Assembly (NCBI GenBank): GCA_003477305.1
Contig: DMTN01000012.1
Coordinates: forward strand, 1 to 22,916
From: Acholeplasmatales bacterium
GTDB taxonomy: Bacteria > Bacillota_I > Bacilli_A > Izemoplasmatales > Hujiaoplasmataceae
Reading direction: 5' to 3'
DNA length: 22,916 nucleotides
Shown: positions 1-6,971 of the stretch, one piece after another
How positions within the stretch are numbered: position 1 is the first letter of the stretch
Layout: every line of letters begins with the position of its first letter
Made by a program: the position numbers and the translations under genes
The notes under the pieces: model-generated
Database searches by the model: none
Told to the model about the DNA's origin: nothing
What the model saw: the letters and a program-made list of their open reading frames with translations, nothing else

Positions 1-1269
1 CACGCCGCCGGTGGCGCCGAAGATGACCGCCGCGCCGGTGGTTTCGCCGAACGGCTTGTCAAAGTCGGAAGCCGTCAGCTCATTGAAGTCGATTCCCATC
101 TGCTTCATCATCTTGCCGAGTTCGCGCGTGGTGAGGACGACGTCGACGTCCGGATACTTGCCGTCGACGGACATCTCGGGACGCTTCGCCTCGTACTTCT
201 TCGCCGTGCAGGGCATCACCGAGACGACGAAGATGTCGTCGGGATTCAAGTGTTCGCGTTCCGCGTAATAGGTCTTGACGAGCGCCCCGAACATCTGCTG
301 GGGCGATTTGCAGGTCGAAATGTGAGGAAGAATCTCGGGGTACTGCTGTTCGGCGAAGTTGACCCAGCCGGGGCAGCAGGACGTCATCATCGGGAGAACC
401 CCCTGGTTCTTGATCCGGGACAGGAGTTCGTTGCCTTCTTCGATGATCGTCAGATCGGCGGTGAAGTCGGTGTCGAAGACCTTTTCGAAGCCGAGCAGAC
501 GGAGCGCCGCGACGAGTTTGCCGGTGACGATTTCGCCGGGTTTGTCGCCGGACTCTTCGCCGAGCGTGACGCGGACCGCCGGGGCGGTCTGGACGACGAC
601 GTGCTTGCGCGGGTCGTGCAACGCCCGCCAGACGACTTCGGTGTCGTCGTGCTCGAGGATCGCGCCGACCGGGCAGACGCTCGAACACTGTCCGCAGAAC
701 GTGCAGAAAGCGTCCGACAGGGGTCGGTTGAAGGCGGGGCCGATGACCACGTCGCGGCCGCGGCCCATCCCTTCGAGGACGCCGATGCCCTGGACGTTCT
801 TGCAGACGTCGACGCAGCGGCCGCACTTGATGCAGCGGTCGGGGATGCGCACGAGCGCGGGATTCCGATCGTCGATCGGACGGTGGCGGAGGATCGAGGG
901 GAAGCGGTTGTTGTCGATGCCGAGTTTGCGGGCGAGGTCCTGCAGTTCGCACTTGAGGTTCTTCGCGCAGGCGGTGCAGTTGGCGTCGTGGTCGGCGAGG
1001 ATCAGTTCGACGATCGTCTTGCGGGCGTTGAGCACGCGCGGCGAGTTGGTGAGAACGTGCATGCCCTCCTTGGCGATCGTCGAGCAGGCGGTGGATAAAC
1101 CCTTCTGGTTGACGATCTCGACGGAACAGACGCGACAGTCCGACTTGATGTCAAGATCGGGATAATAACAGAGCGTGGGGATGTCGAGATGATATGCCTT
1201 GGCGGCGGCGAGGATCGTCGTATTCGGTTCGCATTGGACGTTGACGTCGTTGATTTTGAAGGTGATCAT
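1..1269 (-). CDS. hydA: [FeFe]-hydrogenase catalytic subunit HydA (3' part missing)
   Basis: Reduces protons to H2 (or the reverse) with electrons from NADH passed through HydB and HydC; cytoplasmic. The 423 visible codons read open to the window edge, so the C-terminus is missing. Domains in order: a [2Fe-2S] domain with Cys34, Cys45, Cys48, Cys62; a His-Cys3 [4Fe-4S] site (His94, Cys98, Cys101, Cys107); a two-cluster ferredoxin (Cys146/149/152/156 and Cys189/192/195/199); then the H-cluster domain with motif L1 TSCCPGW at 296-302 and motif L2 MPCTAKKYEA at 352-361. Motif L3 would lie beyond the window. The ATG at 1269 follows a GGAG-type ribosome site overlapping the end of hydB, 13 nt away. 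The architecture is that of the HydA of trimeric NADH-dependent hydrogenases, and the hydC-hydB order supports this. No maturase gene (hydE/F/G) is in view. Confidence 0.95.
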   Translation of the reverse strand, partial: MITFKINDVNVQCEPNTTILAAAKAYHLDIPTLCYYPDLDIKSDCRVCSVEIVNQKGLSTACSTIAKEGMHVLTNSPRVLNARKTIVELILADHDANCTACAKNLKCELQDLARKLGIDNNRFPSILRHRPIDDRNPALVRIPDRCIKCGRCVDVCKNVQGIGVLEGMGRGRDVVIGPAFNRPLSDAFCTFCGQCSSVCPVGAILEHDDTEVVWRALHDPRKHVVVQTAPAVRVTLGEESGDKPGEIVTGKLVAALRLLGFEKVFDTDFTADLTIIEEGNELLSRIKNQGVLPMMTSCCPGWVNFAEQQYPEILPHISTCKSPQQMFGALVKTYYAEREHLNPDDIFVVSVMPCTAKKYEAKRPEMSVDGKYPDVDVVLTTRELGKMMKQMGIDFNELTASDFDKPFGETTGAAVIFGATGGV

Positions 1270-1282
1270 GGCTTCTCTCCTC

Positions 1283-2539
1283 CTAGATGCCCGGGTATTC
1301 GATCCGCTCGAGGAAATCCTCGCGGAAATACCGAAGGGCGGCGATGATCGACGTCGGGCAGGTCTGCCCGAGGCCGCAGAGCGACGTCTGATGCATGACC
1401 CGCGCGAGCGACTCGAGACTGAGCAGATCGGTCGGGGTCGCGCGGCGATCGATGAACTTTTCGAGCATGATCGACAGCTGGGCGTTGCCTTCGCGGCACG
1501 GGACGCACTTCCCGCAGGATTCGTGGGCGAAGAACTTGACGATGCGTAGCAGGATCTTGAAGAGGTCGAAGCGGTCGTCGATCACGATGATCGCGCCGGC
1601 GCCCGTCTTCGATTCGAATTCCTCGAAACGCTCGTAGTCGATCGTCATGTCGAGCATGAACGGCGGGATGATCGGTCCGCAGGCGCCGCCGAGCTGGACC
1701 ATGCGGATCTTGCGGTTGTTGGCACAGCCGCCGCCGAGTTCGTCGATCACGGCGCGGATCGGGACGCCGAACGGAATCTCGAAGATGCCGCGGTGGTTGA
1801 GGTTGCCGGAGAGGCAGATCAGTTTCGTGCCGGTCGAGGACTTCGTGCCGATCTTCGCGAACTCGGATCCGCCGATCGCGAGGATCACCGGAATGTTGAC
1901 GAAGGTCTCGACGTTCGAAATCAACGTCGGTTTCCCGAAAATGCCGTGCTGGGTCGGAAACGGCGGCTTGACGCGCGTCCGTCCGGGTTTGCCCTCGATC
2001 GATTCGATCAAGGCGAATTCCTCGCCGCAGACGTACGATCCGGCGCCGGAACGGATTTCGACGTCGAAGGTGAAGTCGCAGCCGAGGATCATCCGGCCGA
2101 GATAGCCGCGCCGGCCGGCCTGTTCGACGGTCCACCGCATCGTCCGGATCGGCAAATCGTATTCGCCGCGGATGTAGATGTAGCCTTTCGTCGCGCCGGT
2201 CGCATAACCGACGATCGCCATCCCCTCGAGGACGGAATGAGGATCGTTTTCCAACAGGTAGCGGTCTTTGAAGTTGCCCGGTTCGCCTTCGTCGGCGTTG
2301 CAGACGACGTACTTTTCCGGATCGGCTTCGATCGCGAGCGATGCCATCTTCATCGCCGTCGGGAACCCGGCGCCGCCGCGGCCGCGCAGTCCGGCCGTCT
2401 TGACTTCGGCGATGACGGCTTCCTTGGTCAGCGTCATGGCCTTTTCAAGGCTCTTGTATCCGTCATGGGCGAGATAATCGTCGGTCGACATCGGATTGAT
2501 CACGCCGCAGCGGGCGCTCACGAGTTTGCGTTCGAGCAT
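1283..2539 (-). CDS. hydB: NuoF-like flavoprotein subunit HydB of the NADH-dependent hydrogenase
   Basis: Oxidises NADH at FMN and passes electrons to the iron-sulfur chain of HydA. The 418-residue protein has the FMN/NADH loop GRGGAGFPT (53-61), NADEGEPGNFKDR (81-93), a CGEE segment (171-174) and the [4Fe-4S] site Cys342-x2-Cys345-x2-Cys348 plus Cys388. It begins directly at the NuoF core and stops soon after the cluster. The N-terminal thioredoxin-like [2Fe-2S] domain and the C-terminal two-cluster ferredoxin domain found in HydB of about 600 residues from known electron-bifurcating enzymes are both absent. It starts 4 nt after the hydC stop, with a GGTGAG ribosome site overlapping that stop, so translation is probably coupled. 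NuoF of complex I is the alternative family name, but the adjacent hydA decides the role. Confidence 0.93.
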   Translation of the reverse strand: MLERKLVSARCGVINPMSTDDYLAHDGYKSLEKAMTLTKEAVIAEVKTAGLRGRGGAGFPTAMKMASLAIEADPEKYVVCNADEGEPGNFKDRYLLENDPHSVLEGMAIVGYATGATKGYIYIRGEYDLPIRTMRWTVEQAGRRGYLGRMILGCDFTFDVEIRSGAGSYVCGEEFALIESIEGKPGRTRVKPPFPTQHGIFGKPTLISNVETFVNIPVILAIGGSEFAKIGTKSSTGTKLICLSGNLNHRGIFEIPFGVPIRAVIDELGGGCANNRKIRMVQLGGACGPIIPPFMLDMTIDYERFEEFESKTGAGAIIVIDDRFDLFKILLRIVKFFAHESCGKCVPCREGNAQLSIMLEKFIDRRATPTDLLSLESLARVMHQTSLCGLGQTCPTSIIAALRYFREDFLERIEYPGI

Positions 2540-2543
2540 GGTC

Positions 2544-2996
2544 TCACCCCCGGATGTCCGCGATGATCGCGCGGACGCGGTCGGCCGTCAGGTCGACATA
2601 AAGCGTTTCATCGATGCGCATCGCCGGTCCGTGGTCGCAACACCCCAGGCAAGACGATGTTTCGATCGTGAACTTCTGGTTTGCGGTCGTCTGGCCGGCC
2701 TTCACGCCGAGGAACTCCTCGACCGTCTTCAGGACGTCGAAGTCGTCGACGACGTGGCAGGGGACGTCCTTGCAGACGCGGATCACGTGCTTGCCGCGCG
2801 GCTCGGTCGCGAAGAACGAGTAAAACGAGAGAACCGCGCAAACGCGGCTCTCGGTGACGCCGAGGTGGTTCGCGATCTCCCGCGCCTCCTCCTCGGTAAC
2901 GAAGGAACGGTCTTTTTCGGCCTGCAGTTCAAGCAGGATCCCGATCAGCTGATCGGGTTGGTTCGGGTGATTCGAAAGAATCGTTTTGAGCGACAT
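2544..2996 (-). CDS. hydC: NuoE-like [2Fe-2S] subunit HydC of the NADH-dependent hydrogenase
   Basis: Thioredoxin-fold [2Fe-2S] subunit that partners HydB near the NADH site. The 150-residue protein has an N-terminal helical part and the NuoE cysteine pattern Cys75-x4-Cys80 and Cys116-x3-Cys120. I chose the ATG at 2996 because AAAGGAG lies 5 nt upstream and the product then has the usual NuoE/HydC length. An in-frame upstream ATG (3122) would add residues unlike the family and has no ribosome site. First gene of hydC-hydB-hydA, preceded by a consensus promoter at 3193-3221 and a leader of about 190 nt. Confidence 0.92.
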   Translation of the reverse strand: MSLKTILSNHPNQPDQLIGILLELQAEKDRSFVTEEEAREIANHLGVTESRVCAVLSFYSFFATEPRGKHVIRVCKDVPCHVVDDFDVLKTVEEFLGVKAGQTTANQKFTIETSSCLGCCDHGPAMRIDETLYVDLTADRVRAIIADIRG

Positions 2997-3078
2997 CCGG
3001 GCTCCTTTCCGGTCGTGTGCCGACCCGCCGGAAGACCCCGTACAAAGCAAAAAAGGCGGTCTCCCGACGTCGTTTCGC

Positions 3079-3141
3079 GGTTCGATCCCCTCCCGGTTAT
3101 ATTTCACCGATGGAAAAAGCATCCGGGTGGAGAATCGAACC
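3079..3141 (-). promoter_or_regulatory. Long inverted repeat (hairpin) in the hydC leader
   Basis: The arms 3079-3090 and 3130-3141 pair over 12 bp with two G-T pairs. After a small internal loop they continue as a 5-bp CCCGG/CCGGG stem (3092-3096 with 3123-3127), leaving a loop of about 26 nt. The element lies wholly inside the predicted untranslated leader of hydCBA. I do not recognise a known riboswitch family. The rest of 2997-3301 holds the promoter, the hydC ribosome site and the upstream gene's terminator; no gene is seen there. Confidence 0.55.
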
Positions 3142-3192
3142 TTTGCCTAGCGCATTGCTTCCGAGTAGTCGTGATGCCTGTCTTTTGGTCGC

Positions 3193-3221
3193 ATTATACT
3201 CTAGCATCCGTCCGTTGTCAA
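3193..3221 (-). promoter_or_regulatory. Consensus SigA-type promoter of hydCBA
   Basis: On the minus strand the -35 box TTGACA (3216-3221) and the -10 box TATAAT (3193-3198) both match consensus exactly and are 17 bp apart. Transcription should start near 3186, giving a long untranslated leader before hydC at 2996. Confidence 0.88.
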
Positions 3222-3273
3222 CGCGAACCGCGAAATTACCGCTTGGTTTAGCCAAAAATCGTTCTGTTTTTGG

Positions 3274-3302
3274 AAAAATAAAACCCACCGTGAAAGGCGG
3301 GT
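3274..3302 (-). terminator. Rho-independent terminator after the purine nucleoside phosphorylase gene
   Basis: On the minus strand a 7-bp stem (ACCCGCC with GGTGGGT) encloses a six-base loop and is followed by a T-rich run broken by one A. The first base of the stem is the last base of the gene's TGA stop codon. Confidence 0.8.
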
Positions 3303-4126
3303 CATTGGGTCATCTTCGTGAGGATGCCGGACAGGAGGACGGACAAGCGGGTGCCGGCCTTGGCGGCGACGTCGAGCACTTCATCGTGGGTGAGCGCGCC
3401 CGGACGGATCCCGGTCGCCATGTTCGTGAGGCAGGCGATTCCGATGACCTTCATCTTCATGTGCGAGGCGGCGAGCGCCTCGGGGACGGTCGACATCCCG
3501 ACGGCGTCGGCGCCGAGGGTACGGATCATCCGGATCTCCGCGGGCGTTTCGTACGACGGTCCGCTCCACCAGGCGTAGACGCCTTCGCGCAGCGTGATGC
3601 CTTCTTGGACGGCGATCCGTTTGGCGAGGGCGCGGAGCGCCTCGTCGTAGACCATGGATGCGTCCGGAAAACGGGTCCCCAGTTCGTCGAGGTTCTTCCC
3701 GATGAGCGGATTCTGTCCCGTCAGGTTCAGATGGTCGGAAAGCACCATCAGATCCCCCGGTTCGAAGGCGGGATTGACGGCGCCGCAGGCATTCGTGAGG
3801 ATGAGGGTCCTGACCCCGAGCAGATGGAGCGCCCGGACAAGGAGGACGACGTCGGAAAGCGGATAGCCTTCGTACAGATGGAACCGTCCCTGGATCGCCA
3901 TCACGGAAACGCCATGGAAGGTCCCGGCGACGATCGATCCCACGTGGCCGGCGACGCGAGGGGCGGGGAAATGCGGAATGTCGGCGAACCGGACCGTCCT
4001 CCGGTCGGAGAGCCCGTCGGCGAACCCGCCGAGGCCGGATCCGAGGATCACGGCGACCGACGCGTCGGATAAAAGTGCTTTTCTCAGAAACTCGGAAACC
4101 TCACGGATCCGCTTCATCTCATCCAT
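3302..4126 (-). CDS. punA: Purine-nucleoside phosphorylase (trimeric, PunA type)
   Basis: Splits guanosine, inosine and their deoxy forms with phosphate into base and (deoxy)ribose-1-phosphate, for purine salvage in the cytoplasm. The 274 residues match the low-molecular-weight trimeric class: phosphate loop GSGLG (29-33), GRFHLYEGY (80-88), TNACG (111-115), GPSYETPAEIRM (189-200), DAVGMSTVPE with Glu216, and the base-binding Asn235. The ATG at 4126 is 1 nt after the TGA of the upstream glycosidase and AGGTG sits about 7 nt upstream, so translation is likely coupled; a second ATG at codon 4 is a weaker choice. Pairing of a nucleoside phosphorylase with a uronidase gene is not an obvious pathway and may be only shared transcription. 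Confidence 0.95.
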   Translation of the reverse strand: MDEMKRIREVSEFLRKALLSDASVAVILGSGLGGFADGLSDRRTVRFADIPHFPAPRVAGHVGSIVAGTFHGVSVMAIQGRFHLYEGYPLSDVVLLVRALHLLGVRTLILTNACGAVNPAFEPGDLMVLSDHLNLTGQNPLIGKNLDELGTRFPDASMVYDEALRALAKRIAVQEGITLREGVYAWWSGPSYETPAEIRMIRTLGADAVGMSTVPEALAASHMKMKVIGIACLTNMATGIRPGALTHDEVLDVAAKAGTRLSVLLSGILTKMTQ

Positions 4127-4127
4127 C

Positions 4128-5540
4128 TCAGAACACCTTCTTTTCCAGTCTTGCGAGCGCAGTTTCGGAAACGTCCCAATCCGGTTCGAGATAGCTGCGG
4201 GTCGCGCGGATCATTTCGAGAAAGAGCGCCGTGATCCGTTCTTGCGACAGGCGGACGACGGCCGGCTGTCCGGCGAACGCTTCGCGCACGGCGAAGAGGT
4301 CGCGGGCCTTGATGCCTTGATACAACGCTTCGGCGAGGGTACTTGCGCGTTTGACGAGAAAGGCGGCGCCTTCCGGCAGCGGCAGGGCGCGAAGCGGTGC
4401 GACGGTATCTTGGGCGAAGCGGCAGTTCGTCTCGACCACCGCGCCCATGGGAAGCGCGGGCATCTGACCGATGTTTGGGGCGTTGACGTTGCTGACGCGG
4501 TCGCCCAGACCGAGCAGCGCGCGCATCAAATCGACCGCTTCTTCATCCGATGCTTCCGGATCGAGCGGACCGGCTTCGGCCGCAAGCGTGATGCTCTGGT
4601 TGACGAGCCAGTCGCGGGCGAGGACGCGCCACGACACCGGCGTGAGCGTGAACTGCCAGTTTGTCGCCGCCTCGGGCGAGGCGAGGTACTCGTCGCCCGG
4701 CATGAATTCGGCGAGATGGCGGTCGCCGGCGGCGCCGAGCGCACCGAAGCGCCTGAAGAGATCCATCTTGACGCGGTTCCCGCAGTTGAACCAGCCCTCG
4801 TCCCAGCGGGCGGGGGCGGGCTGTTCGCAGAACCCTTCGTCGTAGTGGCGATCGAGGAATGCGGGGAGTTCGGCCATCAGGACATGGCCGCGCCACTCCG
4901 CGGCAGTGATCCAGGTGAAATGATTGACGCCGGAGACGTCCGTCTTGATTTCGTGGCGCGCTGGCGTCGAAACGCGATAGGCTTCTTCCGCGACGCGGGC
5001 GAGGAACTCCTGGGCGTGGAACACTTCATGACAACAGCCGAACGCCTTGAGACCATGGTCGGTGAGGGTCTTCGTGCAGACAGTCATCGGATTGGTGAAA
5101 TTGATGGTCCAGGCCTTCGGACAGATTTCCTTGATTTTCTTGGCGAAACCCTCGTAGATCGGGACGGTCCGCATCGCGCGCAGCACGCCGCCCGGTCCGG
5201 TCGTGTCGCCGACCGACTGCCAGACGCCGTAACGCTCCGGGGCGTGAACGTCGGACTTCATCTCCTCGAACGTTCCCGGGAGGATCGACAGGACGACGAA
5301 ATGGGCGCCGGATAGAGCGATGTCAAGCTTCGGCGCGACGGTATAGTGGAACTTCGAGCGGGTTATGGCGGATTGGTTCAGGCGTTCGCCGATCCGCTTG
5401 TTCCGTTCGGCCGCTTCCCGATCGATGTCATAGAGGGCGATTTCCCCGCTCATGCCATCGGCGAGGGCGAGATCGTTCATGAAGACGCGCGCCCACTGTT
5501 TCGAGCCGCCGCCGACGTAGGCGATTTTGATCTTGGTCAT
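4128..5540 (-). CDS. lplD: GH4 alpha-galacturonidase (LplD-like, CHEV motif)
   Basis: Family 4 glycoside hydrolases cleave glycosides by an NAD+ and Mn2+ dependent redox mechanism in the cytoplasm. The 470-residue protein starts with a Rossmann NAD loop (YVGGGS, 8-13), then NFTNPM (147-152), the metal-site motif Cys170-His-Glu-Val (CHEV, 170-173), GVNHFTW (204-210) and GNRVKMDLF. In GH4 the residues after the metal-binding Cys mark substrate class, and CHEV is the signature described for alpha-galacturonidases such as Bacillus LplD. That points to short pectin-derived alpha-galacturonides. The ATG at 5540 has AAAGGAG 6 nt upstream; longer readings run into the divergent gene. No transporter or other pectin gene lies nearby. 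The substrate rests on the motif only. Confidence 0.88.
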   Translation of the reverse strand: MTKIKIAYVGGGSKQWARVFMNDLALADGMSGEIALYDIDREAAERNKRIGERLNQSAITRSKFHYTVAPKLDIALSGAHFVVLSILPGTFEEMKSDVHAPERYGVWQSVGDTTGPGGVLRAMRTVPIYEGFAKKIKEICPKAWTINFTNPMTVCTKTLTDHGLKAFGCCHEVFHAQEFLARVAEEAYRVSTPARHEIKTDVSGVNHFTWITAAEWRGHVLMAELPAFLDRHYDEGFCEQPAPARWDEGWFNCGNRVKMDLFRRFGALGAAGDRHLAEFMPGDEYLASPEAATNWQFTLTPVSWRVLARDWLVNQSITLAAEAGPLDPEASDEEAVDLMRALLGLGDRVSNVNAPNIGQMPALPMGAVVETNCRFAQDTVAPLRALPLPEGAAFLVKRASTLAEALYQGIKARDLFAVREAFAGQPAVVRLSQERITALFLEMIRATRSYLEPDWDVSETALARLEKKVF

Positions 5541-5554
5541 GGGAGTCTCCTTTG

Positions 5555-5563
5555 TGCTATAAT
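5555..5563 (+). promoter_or_regulatory. Extended -10 promoter of the deoxyinosine glycosylase gene
   Basis: TGTGC followed directly by TATAAT (5558-5563) gives a TGn-extended -10 box. A weak -35 (TTGGTC) lies 19 bp upstream inside the start of the divergent lplD gene. Start of transcription near 5570 leaves a leader of about 10 nt before the ATG at 5580. Confidence 0.65.
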
Positions 5564-5579
5564 GGGATCGGGTGATGTC

Positions 5580-6068
5580 ATGGAACGCTTGACGCACGGT
5601 TTTCCGCCGCTTGTTCGGACCCATAGCACGATCCTCATCCTCGGAAGTTTCCCGTCGGTCAAATCGCGGGAATCCGCTTTTTTCTATATGCATCCGCAGA
5701 ATAAATTCTGGCGGATCCTGACGGACGTCTACGGCGATGACTTCGTTGGCGCCGACATCGACGCGAAAACGGCGCTGCTTTTCAAACACGGACTTGCGCT
5801 CTACGACGTCGTCGAAGCGTGCGCGATCCATGGATCGGGCGATGCCTCGATCAGGAATGTCGTTCCATCCGATCTCGAAAAGATCATGGCCGGAACCGGA
5901 ATCCGGAAGATCGTCATAAACGGCGCGAAGGCGTGGCAATTGTTTCAGAAGTACGATGCGGCGTATCTCGCGATCGCCGTCCCGCTGCCTTCGACCTCGC
6001 CGGCCAACGCGGCGATGCCGTATGACACTCTGCTCGAGCGGTGGAAACAGGCGTTATCGATCGATTGA
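5580..6068 (+). CDS. DNA-deoxyinosine (hypoxanthine) glycosylase, UDG superfamily
   Basis: Removes hypoxanthine, the product of adenine deamination, from DNA as the first step of base-excision repair. The 162-residue protein has the family pattern: LILGSFPSVKSRE (19-31, includes the water-activating loop region), HPQNKFW (38-44), a Ser/Asn-rich segment DASIRN (88-93) and a C-terminal LPSTSPANA (136-144) that corresponds to the DNA-intercalating loop of UDG-fold enzymes. Length is normal for family 6 UDG/HDG. I chose the ATG at 5580 with GGTG upstream; the ATG at 5562 overlaps the -10 box and cannot be in the message. The gene is divergent from lplD and its last 15 bp overlap the end of the convergent membrane-protein gene. 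Confidence 0.85.
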   Translation: MERLTHGFPPLVRTHSTILILGSFPSVKSRESAFFYMHPQNKFWRILTDVYGDDFVGADIDAKTALLFKHGLALYDVVEACAIHGSGDASIRNVVPSDLEKIMAGTGIRKIVINGAKAWQLFQKYDAAYLAIAVPLPSTSPANAAMPYDTLLERWKQALSID

Positions 6069-6854
6069 TGCGGACGGGTCCGTCGCTTCCCGGGAAGCGG
6101 CGGCCCGTTTTGCTTTTTTCGTTTTAGCTTCAAGGTCGATGAAGTACTTCTCGATCGCTTCGTTCAGGTTCGCTTCGTCGCGGAGAAACGCAACGGACAG
6201 CTTGACGATCTTCTCTTCGAAGAGGATGAGCGAAAGATAGAGCAGAAAGAGGATCATCCCGACATAGAACCACATCTCGAACAGACCGCTCTTGCCGGCG
6301 AGGAAAAGCGCGAGGAGCGCTCCGCCCCAGACGACGGCGATGCAGAGGCTGATGATCAGGCGGAGCCGCGGATTCTCTTTGGATACGAACAGGACGAACG
6401 GGATGAAGGCCGCGAAGACGAACAAAGCGTGCAGGATCGCGGTGACGAAATGGAGCACATGCCAGAACGGATACTCTTCGCGAAGCGCCGGGATCAGCGC
6501 CGTAGCGACGAGGAAGACGACTGAAAGGAAGAGGAAGATGTTTTTCGTCTTTTTGCCCTTTGCGTAATCTTCAAGACGAAACAGCGCGAGGATCGCCGTC
6601 TGAATCGCGAGCCCCGAAACGATCGACCAGACGATGAAGAGCCACCGGTAGGCGAAGAAGTTTCCGATGTTGGAGAAGGTGTAGACGAAGGGGTTCTCAA
6701 GCGTCCCGTAGACGATCGTGAACAAAAGCGCCGTCATCAGGACGATCATCACGCCGGTGCGCCATTTGCGCTCCCGCGTGAGCTCCCGATGCAGTTCCAA
6801 AAGATTCTTCTGGTCCAGTTCCCTCCGAATCGTTTCCCGGTCGATCGTCATCAT
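6054..6854 (-). CDS. Polytopic membrane protein of unknown function
   Basis: I do not recognise the family. The 266-residue product has a charged N-terminal helix (about 35 residues, rich in Arg/Glu), then about six hydrophobic segments with short loops, and a Lys/Ala-rich cytoplasmic tail of about 45 residues. The ATG at 6854 is chosen because AAGGG is 8 nt upstream; an ATG 3 nt later and two in-frame ATGs closer to the promoter (6872, 6887) are alternatives. A -10 box TATAAT is at 6892-6897. Its 3' end contains the terminator of the convergent glycosylase gene. Neighbours give no functional clue. Confidence 0.75.
   Translation of the reverse strand: MMTIDRETIRRELDQKNLLELHRELTRERKWRTGVMIVLMTALLFTIVYGTLENPFVYTFSNIGNFFAYRWLFIVWSIVSGLAIQTAILALFRLEDYAKGKKTKNIFLFLSVVFLVATALIPALREEYPFWHVLHFVTAILHALFVFAAFIPFVLFVSKENPRLRLIISLCIAVVWGGALLALFLAGKSGLFEMWFYVGMILFLLYLSLILFEEKIVKLSVAFLRDEANLNEAIEKYFIDLEAKTKKAKRAAASREATDPSASIDR
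6074..6119 (+). terminator. Rho-independent terminator of the glycosylase gene
   Basis: A long stem (6074-6108; outer ACGGG/CCCGT, inner CGCTTC/GAAGCG around CCGG, with two imperfect positions) is followed by TTTTGCTTTTTT. It lies 5 nt after the TGA stop and inside the 3' end of the convergent gene, whose C-terminal codons it therefore also encodes. Confidence 0.85.
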
Positions 6855-6891
6855 CGCAATCACGCCCTTCATGTCTGATTCAGTCATGTCC

Positions 6892-6897
6892 ATTATA
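6892..6897 (-). promoter_or_regulatory. -10 box for the membrane-protein gene at 6054-6854
   Basis: Perfect TATAAT on the minus strand, about 38 bp before the chosen ATG. The best -35 candidate (TTTGCG, 16 bp upstream) is poor, so this call rests on the -10 box and its place. Confidence 0.5.
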
Positions 6898-6934
6898 TCA
6901 TTATCGCGCTTCCCGCAAACCCCTCTTTTCAAGG

Positions 6935-6962
6935 AAAAAGCCGCACCCGGATGGGCGCGGCT
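6935..6962 (-). terminator. Rho-independent terminator after the acidic-tail membrane protein
   Basis: On the minus strand a 10-bp stem (AGCCGCGCCC with GGGTGCGGCT, one G-T pair) around a four-base loop, followed by TTTTT. It begins 9 nt after the stop codon at 6972-6974 and ends the sigma-factor operon. Confidence 0.9.
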
Positions 6963-6971
6963 TAGCTTTTG

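Noticed and set aside
250..1165. Long open frames on the plus strand across hydA and other minus-strand genes
   Set aside because: High GC content opens antisense frames; they have no family motifs and overlap clear genes with catalytic residues.
3119..3180. tRNA-like gene in the hydC leader (a GGTTCGATTC box resembling a T-loop)
   Set aside because: The flanking bases do not form a 5-bp T-stem, the outer GCATC/GATGC pair spans only about 59 nt, and no anticodon arm fits. The box is instead an arm of the longer inverted repeat.
5541..5600. Promoter for lplD on the minus strand
   Set aside because: Candidate boxes in the short divergent gap have spacings below 15 bp; none could be supported.
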